DNA of 64,000 nt from Defluviicoccus sp046348835 (GTDB taxonomy: Bacteria; Pseudomonadota; Alphaproteobacteria; Rhodospirillales; Defluviicoccaceae), in NCBI GenBank assembly GCA_046348835.1, contig JAXMDM010000004.1, positions 434,001 to 498,000 of the forward strand, read 5' to 3'. The notes below the pieces were generated by a model. The model was not told where the DNA came from, ran no database searches, and was given only the letters and a program-made list of their open reading frames with translations. This document shows, piece after piece, positions 8,401 to 16,689 of this stretch. Within the stretch, counting starts at the first letter, position 1, and every line of letters starts with the position of its first letter. The position numbers and the translations under genes were made by a program.

Positions 8401-9470
8401 ACAATCTGCTGGCGATTATCGTCGGTAACCTGGAGTTGCTGGTGGAGGTGACCCGGGGCAATGCCGAGGCCGAAAGCCTGCTGAACGACGCCCTCTGGTC
8501 GGCGGAGCGCGGCGCCGAGCTAACCCACAGGTTGCTCGCCTTCGCCCGGCGGCAGCCGCTGAAGCCGGCGGTCACCGATCTCAACCAGGTGGTTCGTAGC
8601 ATGCTGGATCTGCTGAGGCGAACGTTGGGGTCTGGGATCGGGGTTCGTGCTCACTTCGTCGACGACCTGTGGACGTCCAACATCGATGCAACGGAGCTGG
8701 AGCGGGCGATCGTCAACCTCGCCGTCAATGCTCGGGACGCCATGAACGGGACCGGCACGCTGGTCATCGAAACCCGGAACGTGCAACTCGACGAAGAATA
8801 TGCGGCCGAGTTCAAGGAGCTGACGGCTGGGCACTACGCGCTGATCAGCATTGCCGACACCGGGACCGGCATGCCACCCGAGGTGTTGAAGCGCGTCTTC
8901 GAGCCCTTCTTCACCACCAAGGACTTCGGCAAGGGCAGCGGATTGGGGCTGAGCATGGTCTACGGATTCGCCAAGCAGTCGGGCGGGCATGTCCAACTGC
9001 AGAGCGAGCCCGGCAAGGGAACCACCGTCCATCTCTATTTGCCTCGTGCCGGCGCCGCCGACGGCGCCCAGGATCCGCCCGCGCCGCAGAACGGACCGCT
9101 GACGGGCGTCGTCCTCGTCGTCGAGGAGGATGCCCGTCTGCGCCATGTTGCCCTCCGCATGGTGCAGAACCTGGGTTTGCAGGCCATCGAAGCGGCCACC
9201 GGTCAAGAAGCGCTGCTTTGCCTCGAGGAGCAGCGGGTGGACCTTCTGTTTGTGGGGGCCGAGACCGGCAACGAGATCGGCGGGCTCGAACTCGCCGACC
9301 GGGCGCTTCAGCGCTACCCGCACGCGTGCGTCCTGTTCACCACCGGCCATGCCAGGAAAGCCATGCCGGCACCGGCTCGCTACGCTCACTGCGGCGCCTG
9401 GATCACCAAGCCCTATTCCAAGGCGGAACTCGGGCAAGTCATCGCCCGGCTACTCCGGCAGACCCGTTGA
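5484..9470 (+). CDS. Multi-PAS hybrid sensor histidine kinase with a degenerate receiver
   Basis: A 1328-residue protein started at the ATG 1 nt after the response regulator; the open frame extends further back but inside that gene. Two membrane segments lie in residues 15-75. About seven PAS/PAC units follow to residue 950, several ending in the PAC-type (D)ITRRKEAE repeat. The DHp helix has GGIAHDFNN with His about 970, then an HATPase_c domain (NLAVNARDAM, ADTGTGMP, GKGSGLGLSMVYG). The C-terminal receiver has VVEEDARL and WITKPYSKAEL but lacks the acceptor aspartate. Ligands of the PAS units cannot be read from sequence. Confidence 0.9.
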   Translation: MGRQRRVRRQAARAITGMRLAVGMGIAHAAWATAVALTSLSYQGEAPLGALTLVVVASALLGTAGYAAGLARRRKGEGRYRVLFDHIGASVVVFEVVGDAADFVIRDLNRSAEVSDRISRGAVIGHSLLEVYPDAAATPLKNGLLAAWRSGQPQAVPTYRYEGGGTDAWREAFIYHLPHEELVAVFIEVSERVRAEARLSESEEHYRVLVERQPDLICQFLADTTLTFVNGACCRYFGRSRTELMGSRWIDLIPANERAPYLAPIAAITPEAPDAMCERWVNGPDGTRRWYRWHFQGYFDNDGVPISYQAFGTDLTARRRAEEALSESEGLLSAVLDHAPALISIKDAEGRVLLANRHFAVLEGPSLQDTGVKSLFDSFPAGRSEDMTQSDLEVLATGEPCEIEEELCHYDGTVHTYLTIKFALCRGDQSFAIGTIRTDITRRKEAEGALLRSEERLSLALEIGEIATWDWDLRAGRVVWTDQYWAIFGLTSEPDPPASVSWWRDSIHPEDLPHVVVLLAESQACRTPYSASYRIIRADDQRVAWIEEIGRYLYDESGDAVRMIGVLRDITKRKEAEDELRRSEARFRGTFENAAVGIAHLHPDGRWLRVNDRLCQIVGYSREELLARTFQDLTHPDDHAADRRCRRRMKFGEIASTRIERRYIHKDGRVIWVNLTLAIQHDDDGASLYFITVIEDISARRQAEKELNESRLRTRALIDASEDEIMLIQADGTVLVVNDAAEAALASHASGTPAVGQNIRALMPEPLADERLRGVSEAARRRTAVHWEKTAGSRWQDIWIYPVVRRDSPVREVACYVRDVTQRRRIEAEIRKLHQAIHQSPVSVVITDKDGNIEYTNPKFCEVTGYSLEEAKGNNPRILKSGHTDPKEYEVLWQTITSGQVWRGEFHNRRKDGGLIWELASIAPIKNELGEVANFVALKEDITKQKALEQAIEQTQQLQALGQLTGGIAHDFNNLLAIIVGNLELLVEVTRGNAEAESLLNDALWSAERGAELTHRLLAFARRQPLKPAVTDLNQVVRSMLDLLRRTLGSGIGVRAHFVDDLWTSNIDATELERAIVNLAVNARDAMNGTGTLVIETRNVQLDEEYAAEFKELTAGHYALISIADTGTGMPPEVLKRVFEPFFTTKDFGKGSGLGLSMVYGFAKQSGGHVQLQSEPGKGTTVHLYLPRAGAADGAQDPPAPQNGPLTGVVLVVEEDARLRHVALRMVQNLGLQAIEAATGQEALLCLEEQRVDLLFVGAETGNEIGGLELADRALQRYPHACVLFTTGHARKAMPAPARYAHCGAWITKPYSKAELGQVIARLLRQTR

Positions 9471-9509
9471 CCCTCCCGCGGCTGCCGGCCGCATGCTAAA
9501 TCCGCAGGC

Positions 9510-11393
9510 ATGCTGCAGATTGACCAACTCACTTACCGTATCGGCGGCCGCGTCCTGTTCGATCGCGCCACCGCCGCCATTGCTCCCGGCCACCGGGTCG
9601 GTCTTGTCGGCCGCAACGGCAGCGGCAAGACCACGCTCATCCGCCTGATCACCGGCGACCTGGACGCCGACGGCGGTCAGATCCGCATTCCCCAGCGGTG
9701 GCGCGTCGGTGTCACCCGGCAGGAGGCACCGGACGGTCCGGAAAGCGCACTCGACACGTTGCTCGCCACGGACACCGAGCTCGCCCACCTCGCCGCCGAG
9801 GCGGCCACCGCCACCGATGCGGAGCGCATCGCCGACATCCACGAGCGGCTGCACGTCCGCGAAGCGCACGCGCAGCCGGCACGGGCGGCCCGGATTCTGA
9901 AAGGCCTCGGCTTCGATGAGGCCATGCAGCAGAGACCCTGCCGGACATTTTCCGGCGGCATGCGGATGCGGGTGGCTCTGGCGGCGCTATTGTTCACCCG
10001 CCCCGATCTGCTGCTTCTGGACGAGCCCACCAACCATCTCGACCTGGAGGCGAGCCTGTGGCTGGAGGAGTTCCTCCGCGCGTACCCCGGAACGATCCTG
10101 ATCGTCAGCCATGATCGTGACCTGCTGAACCGGGTGACCCGGGAGATCCTCCACCTCGACGGCGGACGCCTCACCCTCTATGCCGGCGGCTATGACCGTT
10201 TCGAAGAGGCGCGCCGGCTGCGCCTCGATCAGGACGAGAAGGAGCGGCGCCGGCAGGAGGCGGAGCGGGCGCGCATTCAGGCCTTCGTCGATCGCTTCCG
10301 CTACAAGGCCTCGAAGGCGAGGCAGGCGCAGTCGCGGCTGAAGTGGCTGGCGAAGCTGGCACCCGTCGCCGATGGGCGCGGCAGCGGCGATATAACCTTC
10401 GACTTCCCGGACCCGGAAGAGCTGGCGCCACCGCTGGTCAACCTCGACGCGGTGAACGTGGGCTACGACGGTCGTGTCGTGCTTCGCAACCTGAACCTCC
10501 GGCTCGATGCGGACGACCGGATCGCGCTCCTGGGCGCCAACGGCAATGGCAAGTCGACGCTGATGAAGCTGCTTGCCGGCCGCCTCACCCCCCTCGCCGG
10601 GCGAACGCTACGCTCCGACAAGCTGCGCGTCGGCTACTTCGCCCAGCACCAGGCCGATGAGCTTGACCTGGATGCGACCCCGCTGGTCGAGCTTGGGCGG
10701 CGGCGGCGCAACGATCCGCCGGAGCGGCTACGCGGTCACCTGGCACGCTTCGGTTTCGGCCAGGAACGGGCGGAGACGCGGGTCGGCGCGCTCTCCGGCG
10801 GTGAGAAGGCCCGCCTGTTGTTCGCCCTGATGACCGCGCACCTGCCGCACATCCTCCTCCTCGACGAGCCCACCAACCATCTGGACGTGGAAGCGCGGCA
10901 AGCCTTGATCGAAGCCATCAACGGCTTCCGGGGGGCGGTCATTATGGTGAGCCACGACGTTAATGTGCTCGAACTCACCGCCGACCGGTTGTGGCTGGTG
11001 GAGGCGGGAACGGTTCGTCCGTTCGAGGGCGATCTCGAGGACTATCGCGCCCGCATCCTCGCCGCCGACGACGCTGGCGATGAATCGCGGCGGCCGAACG
11101 CCGGCGAGGAGCGCAAGCGAGCCCGACGCGCCGCCGCCGCCCGCCGGGCCGCCCTAGCCCCGCTGCAGCGGGAGATCACCGCCACCGAACGGACCATTGC
11201 GACCCTGACGGCGACGAAAAACGAAATCGCCGAAGCCCTGTCACAGCCGGACGTGTACGCCGGCGACGCGCAAAAAGCGCTGTCCCTCCAGACCCGCTTC
11301 CGCCAAGCCGAGCGTGACCTCGCCGCCGCCGAGGAACGTTGGTTCGACCTTCAACAGGCGTTGGAAGAAGCGTCCGCCGGCGCAGCGTCGTGA
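9510..11393 (+). CDS. ABC-F family ATP-binding protein (Uup/YheS-like)
   Basis: 627 residues with two ABC ATPase cassettes and no membrane domain, the ABC-F plan. Cassette 1: GRNGSGKTT Walker A, FSGGMRMRVA signature, LLLDEPTNHLD Walker B. Cassette 2: GANGNGKST, LSGGEKARLL, LLLDEPTNHLD. The charged inter-domain linker (DEKERRRQEAERARIQ) and a C-terminal coiled region are also seen. ABC-F proteins act on the ribosome as translation factors. The subgroup looks like YheS, a conclusion drawn from overall pattern only. Stands alone between the kinase and bacterioferritin. Confidence 0.9.
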   Translation: MLQIDQLTYRIGGRVLFDRATAAIAPGHRVGLVGRNGSGKTTLIRLITGDLDADGGQIRIPQRWRVGVTRQEAPDGPESALDTLLATDTELAHLAAEAATATDAERIADIHERLHVREAHAQPARAARILKGLGFDEAMQQRPCRTFSGGMRMRVALAALLFTRPDLLLLDEPTNHLDLEASLWLEEFLRAYPGTILIVSHDRDLLNRVTREILHLDGGRLTLYAGGYDRFEEARRLRLDQDEKERRRQEAERARIQAFVDRFRYKASKARQAQSRLKWLAKLAPVADGRGSGDITFDFPDPEELAPPLVNLDAVNVGYDGRVVLRNLNLRLDADDRIALLGANGNGKSTLMKLLAGRLTPLAGRTLRSDKLRVGYFAQHQADELDLDATPLVELGRRRRNDPPERLRGHLARFGFGQERAETRVGALSGGEKARLLFALMTAHLPHILLLDEPTNHLDVEARQALIEAINGFRGAVIMVSHDVNVLELTADRLWLVEAGTVRPFEGDLEDYRARILAADDAGDESRRPNAGEERKRARRAAAARRAALAPLQREITATERTIATLTATKNEIAEALSQPDVYAGDAQKALSLQTRFRQAERDLAAAEERWFDLQQALEEASAGAAS

Positions 11394-11413
11394 ACGAATG
11401 CGCAGCTCCGGCG

Positions 11414-11887
11414 TCAGTCGTCGCCGATCTGTGACTGGAGGTAATTGGGCAGGCCGACGAGATCGATCAGACCCAGCTCCGTCTCCAGAAAGTCGATGTG
11501 CTCTTCGCTGTCTTCCAAGATGTCCGCGGCAAGCTCGCGGGAACCGTAGTCCTTGTTCTCCTCGAAAAAAGTGATCGCGGTGACCACATCGCGGCGGGCC
11601 ACGGTCTCCAACGCCAAATCGCAGGAAAGGCACTCCTGTGCATTCTCGCCGATGCGCAGCTTGCCGAGATCCTGCAGGTTGGGCAGGCCTTCGAGGAATA
11701 ATATCCGCTCGATCAACTTATCCGCATGGCGCATCTCACCGATTGACTCGTCCTGGATCTTCTTCCCCAGACCAACAAGCCCCCAATTCTTGAGCATGCG
11801 CGCATGCAGGAAATACTGGTTGATCGCGGTCAACTCATTTTTGAGAAGAATGTTCAGATGGCTGATGACGTCGGCTTCTATCTTCAC
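11414..11887 (-). CDS. bfr: Bacterioferritin
   Basis: 157 residues, the usual Bfr length. The four-helix ferroxidase ligands are visible: the ELTAINQYFLHARM helix (Glu18), DESIGEMRHADKLIERILFLEG (Glu51, heme-ligand Met52, His54), ITFFEENKDYGSRELA, and DSEEHIDFLETELGLI (Glu127, His130). It forms a 24-mer that oxidises and stores iron, with heme at subunit interfaces. Convergent with the ABC-F gene. The 153-bp region upstream (to the trkH stop at 12041) should hold its promoter. I saw no clear Irr/Fur-type box. Confidence 0.94.
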   Translation of the reverse strand: MKIEADVISHLNILLKNELTAINQYFLHARMLKNWGLVGLGKKIQDESIGEMRHADKLIERILFLEGLPNLQDLGKLRIGENAQECLSCDLALETVARRDVVTAITFFEENKDYGSRELAADILEDSEEHIDFLETELGLIDLVGLPNYLQSQIGDD

Positions 11888-12040
11888 GCGCCTTCTCCCT
11901 CATTGCGTTTCGGCAAAAGCGGTCGCCCGGCGCGGCCGCGTGTCGAATCCCGTATCCAGCTAGATGTCGACGAGAGAATGCAAGGGCAAGACCAGCCGCT
12001 TGTCCAGGGGCGACCTGCACCCGGCGAGCGGTCTCGATGA

Positions 12041-13519
12041 TCAATGCCGCCAGAAGGACGGCGTGAATAGGGCGAGGATGGTGAACAATTCCAGCCGGCC
12101 GAGCAGCATCGCCCCAGCCAGCACCCATTTCGCCGCATCCGGTAGAGGGCTGAAATTGCCCACCGGGCCGATGATCGGACCGAGGCCCGCACCCGCATTG
12201 CTCACCGCGGCGGCGGCGCCGGAAACACTGGTGATCAGATCGAGGCCGAGCATGGCGAGGATCAGGGCGACGACGGCGGCGGAGAACAGGTAGATCCCCA
12301 TGAACAGCAACACCCCGGCGAATACGTCCTCGCCGACGGTCCGTCCATTGTAAATGGCGGCATTGGCACTGTGCGGATAGATAAGCCGATGCAGGTAACC
12401 GCGCAGTGCCAGAAACAGGATATCGAAGCGGAAGATCTTCAGGCCTCCGGTGGTGGAACCGGTGCAGCCGCCGACGAACATCGAGAGGAAAAACAGGCAA
12501 GCGGTGAAGCTGTCCCAGGCCGAATAATCGTCGGCGGCGTAACCCGTCGTGGTGATCACCGAAACGACGTGAAAGGTGGCCTGGGTCAGCGCCTCCAGCG
12601 GATCCATCGAATGCACCACCAGCAGCCAGACGGTCAGCCCTAGGCTCACCATGGCCGTGAAGCGAAGAAAGCTGCGCACCTGCTCGTCCTTGAATACCGA
12701 CGTCGCCCGGCCCTGGACGAGGCGCATGTAGAGTATGAAGGGCAGACTGCCGGCCAGCATGAAGACGACGATGATCCATTCGATGGTGGGGCTGTGAAAG
12801 TGGCCGATCGAGGCATCCGAGGTGGAGAACCCACCCGTCGCCAGCGTGGAGATGGCGTGCGTCACCGACTCCAGCCAGTCCATGCCGGCAAGCTTGAGGC
12901 AGAGGGCGCAAACGACGGTCAATCCCAGGTAGATGCCGAGGAGGAGGAGGGCGAAGTGGCGCGCTTGGGGGACCGCCTTCTCGGTTTTTTCCGAGGACTT
13001 CAGACGGAACAGCTGCATTCCGCCCACCCGCAGCGCCGGCAGGATGGCGAGCCCGACGACGATGAACCCGATGCCGCCGATGCCCTGCAGCATCGACCGC
13101 CACAGCAAGATGCCGGGCGGAGCGTCGTCGAGACCGACGAGCACCGTCGAGCCGGTGGTGGTCAGACCGGACATCGCTTCGAAGAAAGCGTCGGCCGGAC
13201 CCAGCCTCAACTCGGACGAGTACATCAGCGGTACCGCCGCGGCGAGCGCCGACGACAACCACAGCCCGGTCGTCAGCAGGAACCCCTGATGCACCGAGAG
13301 CCGGAACGCCGGCCCGCGCGTCGTCAGCGCCAACGCCAGGCCGACGAACGTAACGGTTGCCGCCGACAGGGCGAAAACCTGCCAATCGGGGTGGCCGGCG
13401 AATGCGTCGACGATGGCCGGGACCATCATCAGCAGCCCGAGAGCGGTGATGAACAGGCTGATGACATGCAGCACCGGCATGATCATCCGGCGACGGTCGT
13501 CGATCGCGGCAGGAGCCAT
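12041..13519 (-). CDS. trkH: TrkH family potassium uptake protein
   Basis: 492 residues with about ten hydrophobic segments in the repeated M1-P-M2 plan of the Trk/Ktr/HKT superfamily. Pore-loop glycines are seen in AMSGLTTTGSTVL, ATGGFSTSDAS, VVSVITTTGYAADD and AAAAVSNAGAGLGPIIG. These are the four selectivity-filter regions. TrkH works with a cytosolic TrkA gating partner, which is not encoded in this window. The first 14 residues precede the first membrane helix; a later Met (MIMPVLHV) is an alternative start. Confidence 0.9.
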   Translation of the reverse strand: MAPAAIDDRRRMIMPVLHVISLFITALGLLMMVPAIVDAFAGHPDWQVFALSAATVTFVGLALALTTRGPAFRLSVHQGFLLTTGLWLSSALAAAVPLMYSSELRLGPADAFFEAMSGLTTTGSTVLVGLDDAPPGILLWRSMLQGIGGIGFIVVGLAILPALRVGGMQLFRLKSSEKTEKAVPQARHFALLLLGIYLGLTVVCALCLKLAGMDWLESVTHAISTLATGGFSTSDASIGHFHSPTIEWIIVVFMLAGSLPFILYMRLVQGRATSVFKDEQVRSFLRFTAMVSLGLTVWLLVVHSMDPLEALTQATFHVVSVITTTGYAADDYSAWDSFTACLFFLSMFVGGCTGSTTGGLKIFRFDILFLALRGYLHRLIYPHSANAAIYNGRTVGEDVFAGVLLFMGIYLFSAAVVALILAMLGLDLITSVSGAAAAVSNAGAGLGPIIGPVGNFSPLPDAAKWVLAGAMLLGRLELFTILALFTPSFWRH

Positions 13520-13639
13520 GAGGCCTTATCTTCGGTGCCCGGGCGCGACCTTCGAGGCTACCGCATCGCGGCCGAAGCAGCGCCCCGGATGGTCGAACTG
13601 CCGCCCATCCTCATCCCGGCGCAACGGATTGTCGAGACG

Positions 13640-14383
13640 TCAGCCGTTGAAAAGGCGATGGATACGGGCCTGGATCGCCTCCGCCGCCGCCTTCGGATCG
13701 GCGGCATCGCGAATGGGGCGGCCGACGACGATGTAGTCGGCCCCGGCCCGGAACGCGTCCTCCACGTCGACGGTGCGCTTCTGGTCGTCGACCGGCCGGT
13801 TCACCCCGGGACGGATGCCCGGAACGACGACCATCAGCTTCGGTCCCAGCGCATCGCGGATGCCGGCGACTTCCAACCCCGATGAAACGATCCCGTCGCA
13901 GCCGAGCGCCAATGCCCGTCTGGCCCGCTCCAGGACGACGGCGCGGATGTCGGTCTGGAACCCGAGGGCGATCATGTCCGCCTGGTCGAGGCTGGTCAGC
14001 ACGGTGACCGCAAGGATGGCGAGTGACCCTTTTGCGCCGACAGCGGCCTCGATGATGGCATCGTTGCCGTGGACGGTGGCGAACCGCGCCGGCCGTTTGG
14101 CCAGTTGGCGAACCGCCGACGCCACGGTCTGCGGCACATCGAAGAATTTCAGGTCGACGAACACCTGCTTGCCGCGCTCGGCCAGCCAGTCGAGGAGTTC
14201 GAAGTAGCCGCCGGCCATGAACAGCTCGAGGCCGATCTTGTAGAAGCAAACAGCGGGACCGAGCCGGGTAACGAGATCCCTGGCTCCATCCACGTCGGGA
14301 ACGTCCAAAGCCAGGATCAGCCGCTCGTCCGATGGAATATGCTTCGCCCGATCGGCTTCGGGCTCGGTCACGGGGATAGGCAT
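13640..14383 (-). CDS. pyrF: Orotidine 5'-phosphate decarboxylase
   Basis: A 247-residue TIM-barrel enzyme for the last step of UMP synthesis. Catalytic elements are visible: LILALDVPD (first strand), the Lys-Asp tetrad region VFVDLKFFDVPQTV, and the phosphate-binding C-terminal VVGRPIRDA. VVPGIRPG supplies the phosphate-gripper region. It lies 26 nt beyond the HIT gene on the same strand and may be part of the transcript that starts in the his operon. Confidence 0.94.
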   Translation of the reverse strand: MPIPVTEPEADRAKHIPSDERLILALDVPDVDGARDLVTRLGPAVCFYKIGLELFMAGGYFELLDWLAERGKQVFVDLKFFDVPQTVASAVRQLAKRPARFATVHGNDAIIEAAVGAKGSLAILAVTVLTSLDQADMIALGFQTDIRAVVLERARRALALGCDGIVSSGLEVAGIRDALGPKLMVVVPGIRPGVNRPVDDQKRTVDVEDAFRAGADYIVVGRPIRDAADPKAAAEAIQARIHRLFNG

Positions 14384-14409
14384 GGGTGAGGGTCCGCCCG
14401 GTGCGCCGC

Positions 14410-14772
14410 CTAGGCGCGCTTCAGCATCGGGCCGAGCGCGCGGCCGCCGAAAAGGTGGATGTGCAGATGCATCACCTCCTGGTGCGCGTCGGTGCCGTTG
14501 TTGGCCAGGAAGCGGTAGCCGGTGTCAGCGACGCCGGTCATTCGCGCCACCTCGGACACGGCCCGAAAGAAGCCGCCGACGAACTCCGGCGTCGCCAGCG
14601 AGGTCATGTCGTCGAGGGTTACGTAGGGGCCTTTCGGGATGACCAGCACGTGGACCGGGGCCAGCGGCCGGATGTCGTGGAAGGCGAGGGCGTAGTCGTC
14701 TTCATAGACCTTGTCGCACGGGATCTCCCCCCGCAGGATCCGGGCAAAAATATTGCTGGGGTCGTAGGCCAT
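14410..14772 (-). CDS. HIT family protein (HinT-like)
   Basis: A 120-residue histidine-triad protein. The motif HLHIHLFGGR near residue 103 carries the H-x-H-x-H nucleophile set, and the N-terminus NIFARILRGEIPCDKVYEDDYALAFHDI is that of HinT-type purine nucleoside phosphoramidases. It hydrolyses AMP-amine bonds in vitro; the physiological substrate is open. It follows hisE by 33 nt, a common alphaproteobacterial arrangement, so it is likely co-transcribed with the histidine genes. Confidence 0.92.
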   Translation of the reverse strand: MAYDPSNIFARILRGEIPCDKVYEDDYALAFHDIRPLAPVHVLVIPKGPYVTLDDMTSLATPEFVGGFFRAVSEVARMTGVADTGYRFLANNGTDAHQEVMHLHIHLFGGRALGPMLKRA

Positions 14773-14805
14773 GCCGTCTTCCCTGTCCGATCGTTGCGGC
14801 GCCGT

Positions 14806-15150
14806 TCAGATGATCTTACCGCGCGCCTGCTTCTCGGCGATGCCGGAGACACCCTCGCGGGCGGCCAGCTTTTCCCAGACGTCGTGCGGCTGCACGCCCG
14901 CCTCCGCCCACAGCACCAACAGGTGATAGAGCACGTCGGCACTTTCGTCGGCGAGGCGCTCCGGCGTCTCGGTCATCGCGGCGACGACCACCTCGATGGC
15001 TTCCTCGCCCACCTTACGAGCGATCTTCTGCCGTCCTTTGGCGAACAGCTTGGCGGTATAGGACGCTTGCGGATCGGATCCCCGCCGACTGACGATGGTT
15101 TGGTAGAGCCGTTCGAGGACGGTTGCGTCAAGATCATCCACGCTGTTCAC
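14806..15150 (-). CDS. hisE: Phosphoribosyl-ATP diphosphatase
   Basis: A 114-residue single-domain HisE, the second step of histidine synthesis. The MazG-like helical core is seen in KVGEEAIEVVVAA and ADESADVLYHLLVL, with the metal-binding Glu/Asp residues. The chosen start is GTG at 15150, 9 nt after a GGGGG ribosome site that lies inside the end of hisF; a second GTG at 15141 is possible. It overlaps nothing but begins 4 nt after the hisF stop. Longer frames upstream are out of frame with hisF and not real. Confidence 0.9.
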   Translation of the reverse strand: MNSVDDLDATVLERLYQTIVSRRGSDPQASYTAKLFAKGRQKIARKVGEEAIEVVVAAMTETPERLADESADVLYHLLVLWAEAGVQPHDVWEKLAAREGVSGIAEKQARGKII

Positions 15151-15154
15151 AAGA

Positions 15155-15934
15155 TCATGCCCCCAAACCTGCCTCCGTAGCGCGGACGGGAATGCCGGCT
15201 CGTTGCAGGTGCGCTTTGGCTTCCGCGATCGAATAGGTGCCGAAGTGAAAGATCGAGGCCGCCAGCACCGCCGAGGCGTGGCCGTCCCGGACCCCTTCCA
15301 CCAGGTGCTCCAGTGTCCCGACACCCCCGGATGCGATCACCGGCACCGGCACCGCATCGGCGATGGCCCGTGTCAGTGGGATATCGAAGCCGATCTTGGT
15401 GCCGTCCCGGTCCATGGAGGTCAAGAGGATTTCGCCGGCGCCGTAGTCGGACATCCGCCGCGCCCATGCCACCGCGTCGATGCCGGTCGGCCGGCGGCCG
15501 CCGTAGGTGAACACCTCGAACCGTCCGACCGCAACCGCCTTGGCATCGATGGCGACGACGATGCACTGGCTGCCGAACTTGGCGGCGGCGTCGGCGACGA
15601 ATTCCGGGCGCTGTACCGCCGCGGTGTTGATGGAAACCTTGTCGGCGCCGGCCAGCAACAACCGCCGGATGTCGTCGAGGCCACGGACGCCGCCGCCGAC
15701 GGTGAGCGGCATGAAGCACCGCTCGGCGGTACGGCCGACGACGTCGTAAATCGTCTCGCGGTTCTCGTGGCTGGCGGTGATGTCGAGAAAGCAGAGTTCG
15801 TCGGCTCCCGCCGCATCGTAGATGCGCGCCTGCTCCACCGGGTCGCCGGCGTCCACCAGGTTGACGAAGTTGACACCCTTGACCACCCGGCCCCGATCCA
15901 CATCGAGGCAGGGAATGATGCGGACCTTCAGCAA
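15155..15934 (-). CDS. hisF: Imidazole glycerol phosphate synthase, cyclase subunit
   Basis: A 259-residue (beta/alpha)8 barrel. It starts LKVRIIPCLDVDRGRVVKGVNF, with catalytic Asp in PCLDVD and the second catalytic Asp in TSMDRDGTKIGFD. GGGVRGLDD and ASGGVGTLEH are the phosphate-binding loops. The start codon is TTG at 15934, with AGGGGG 7 nt upstream, overlapping the end of hisA by 7 nt. HisF takes ammonia from HisH, encoded two genes upstream, to make imidazole glycerol phosphate and AICAR. Confidence 0.95.
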   Translation of the reverse strand: MLKVRIIPCLDVDRGRVVKGVNFVNLVDAGDPVEQARIYDAAGADELCFLDITASHENRETIYDVVGRTAERCFMPLTVGGGVRGLDDIRRLLLAGADKVSINTAAVQRPEFVADAAAKFGSQCIVVAIDAKAVAVGRFEVFTYGGRRPTGIDAVAWARRMSDYGAGEILLTSMDRDGTKIGFDIPLTRAIADAVPVPVIASGGVGTLEHLVEGVRDGHASAVLAASIFHFGTYSIAEAKAHLQRAGIPVRATEAGLGA

Positions 15935-16689
15935 CGCCGTGCCCCCTGGCCGGCGTCGGGGTTCCGCTGGCGCAGCACTCGGATCGCCGCCGCTATATCC
16001 AGCCGGCCGTCGTAGAGCGCACGACCGGCGATGACGCCGGCGATGAGGTCGCCCCCCAGCGTGTTCAGCCGCTCCAGATCGGCGAGCGAGGCGACGCCGC
16101 CGGACGCGATCACCGGGATGGCGACGGCGCGGGCCAATGCCACCGTGCCGGGGATGTCGGGTCCGGCCAACACCCCATCGCGTCCGATGTCGGTGTAGAT
16201 CAACGCCGCCACACCGTGATCTTCGAAACGACGGGCGGCGTCTGCGACGGCCACATCCGTCTGTTCCGTCCAGCCGGAGACGGCGACGCGCCCGTCGCGT
16301 GCATCGAGACCGACGGCGACGCGCCCCGGCCAGTCGCGGCAGGCCGCGACGACGAGGTCGGGATCGCGCAGCGCCGCGGTGCCGAGGATGACCCGGGAGA
16401 CACCGCGGCCGAGCCAGAAATCGATCCGCTCGCGCGACCGGATGCCGCCGCCGAGCTGAACCGGAATCGTCGCTCGGGCAAGGATGGCCTTAACCACCGG
16501 GCTATTGACCGGCTTTCCGGCGAATGCGCCGTCAAGGTCGACGATGTGCAGCCATTCCGCGCCGGCGGCGACGAATGCCTCGGCCTGGGCGGCAGGGTCG
16601 GCGTTGAAGACGGTCGCCGTCGCCATTTCGCCCCGCACCAGGCGGACGCAACGGCCCTCCTTCAGATCGATCGCCGGATAGAAGATCAA
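15928..16689 (-). CDS. hisA: ProFAR isomerase
   Basis: 253 residues. It starts IFYPAIDLKEGRCVRLVRGE, with catalytic Asp in PAIDLK and the second in IYTDIGRDGVLAGPD. QLGGGIRSRE and ASGGVASLAD are phosphate loops. The most plausible start is TTG at 16689, which overlaps the hisH stop as TTGA and has AGGTGG 5 nt upstream; a GTG three codons earlier is possible. HisA converts ProFAR to PRFAR, the substrate of HisFH. The long frame running upstream is fused out of frame across hisH and is not a coding fusion. Confidence 0.94.
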   Translation of the reverse strand: MIFYPAIDLKEGRCVRLVRGEMATATVFNADPAAQAEAFVAAGAEWLHIVDLDGAFAGKPVNSPVVKAILARATIPVQLGGGIRSRERIDFWLGRGVSRVILGTAALRDPDLVVAACRDWPGRVAVGLDARDGRVAVSGWTEQTDVAVADAARRFEDHGVAALIYTDIGRDGVLAGPDIPGTVALARAVAIPVIASGGVASLADLERLNTLGGDLIAGVIAGRALYDGRLDIAAAIRVLRQRNPDAGQGARRC

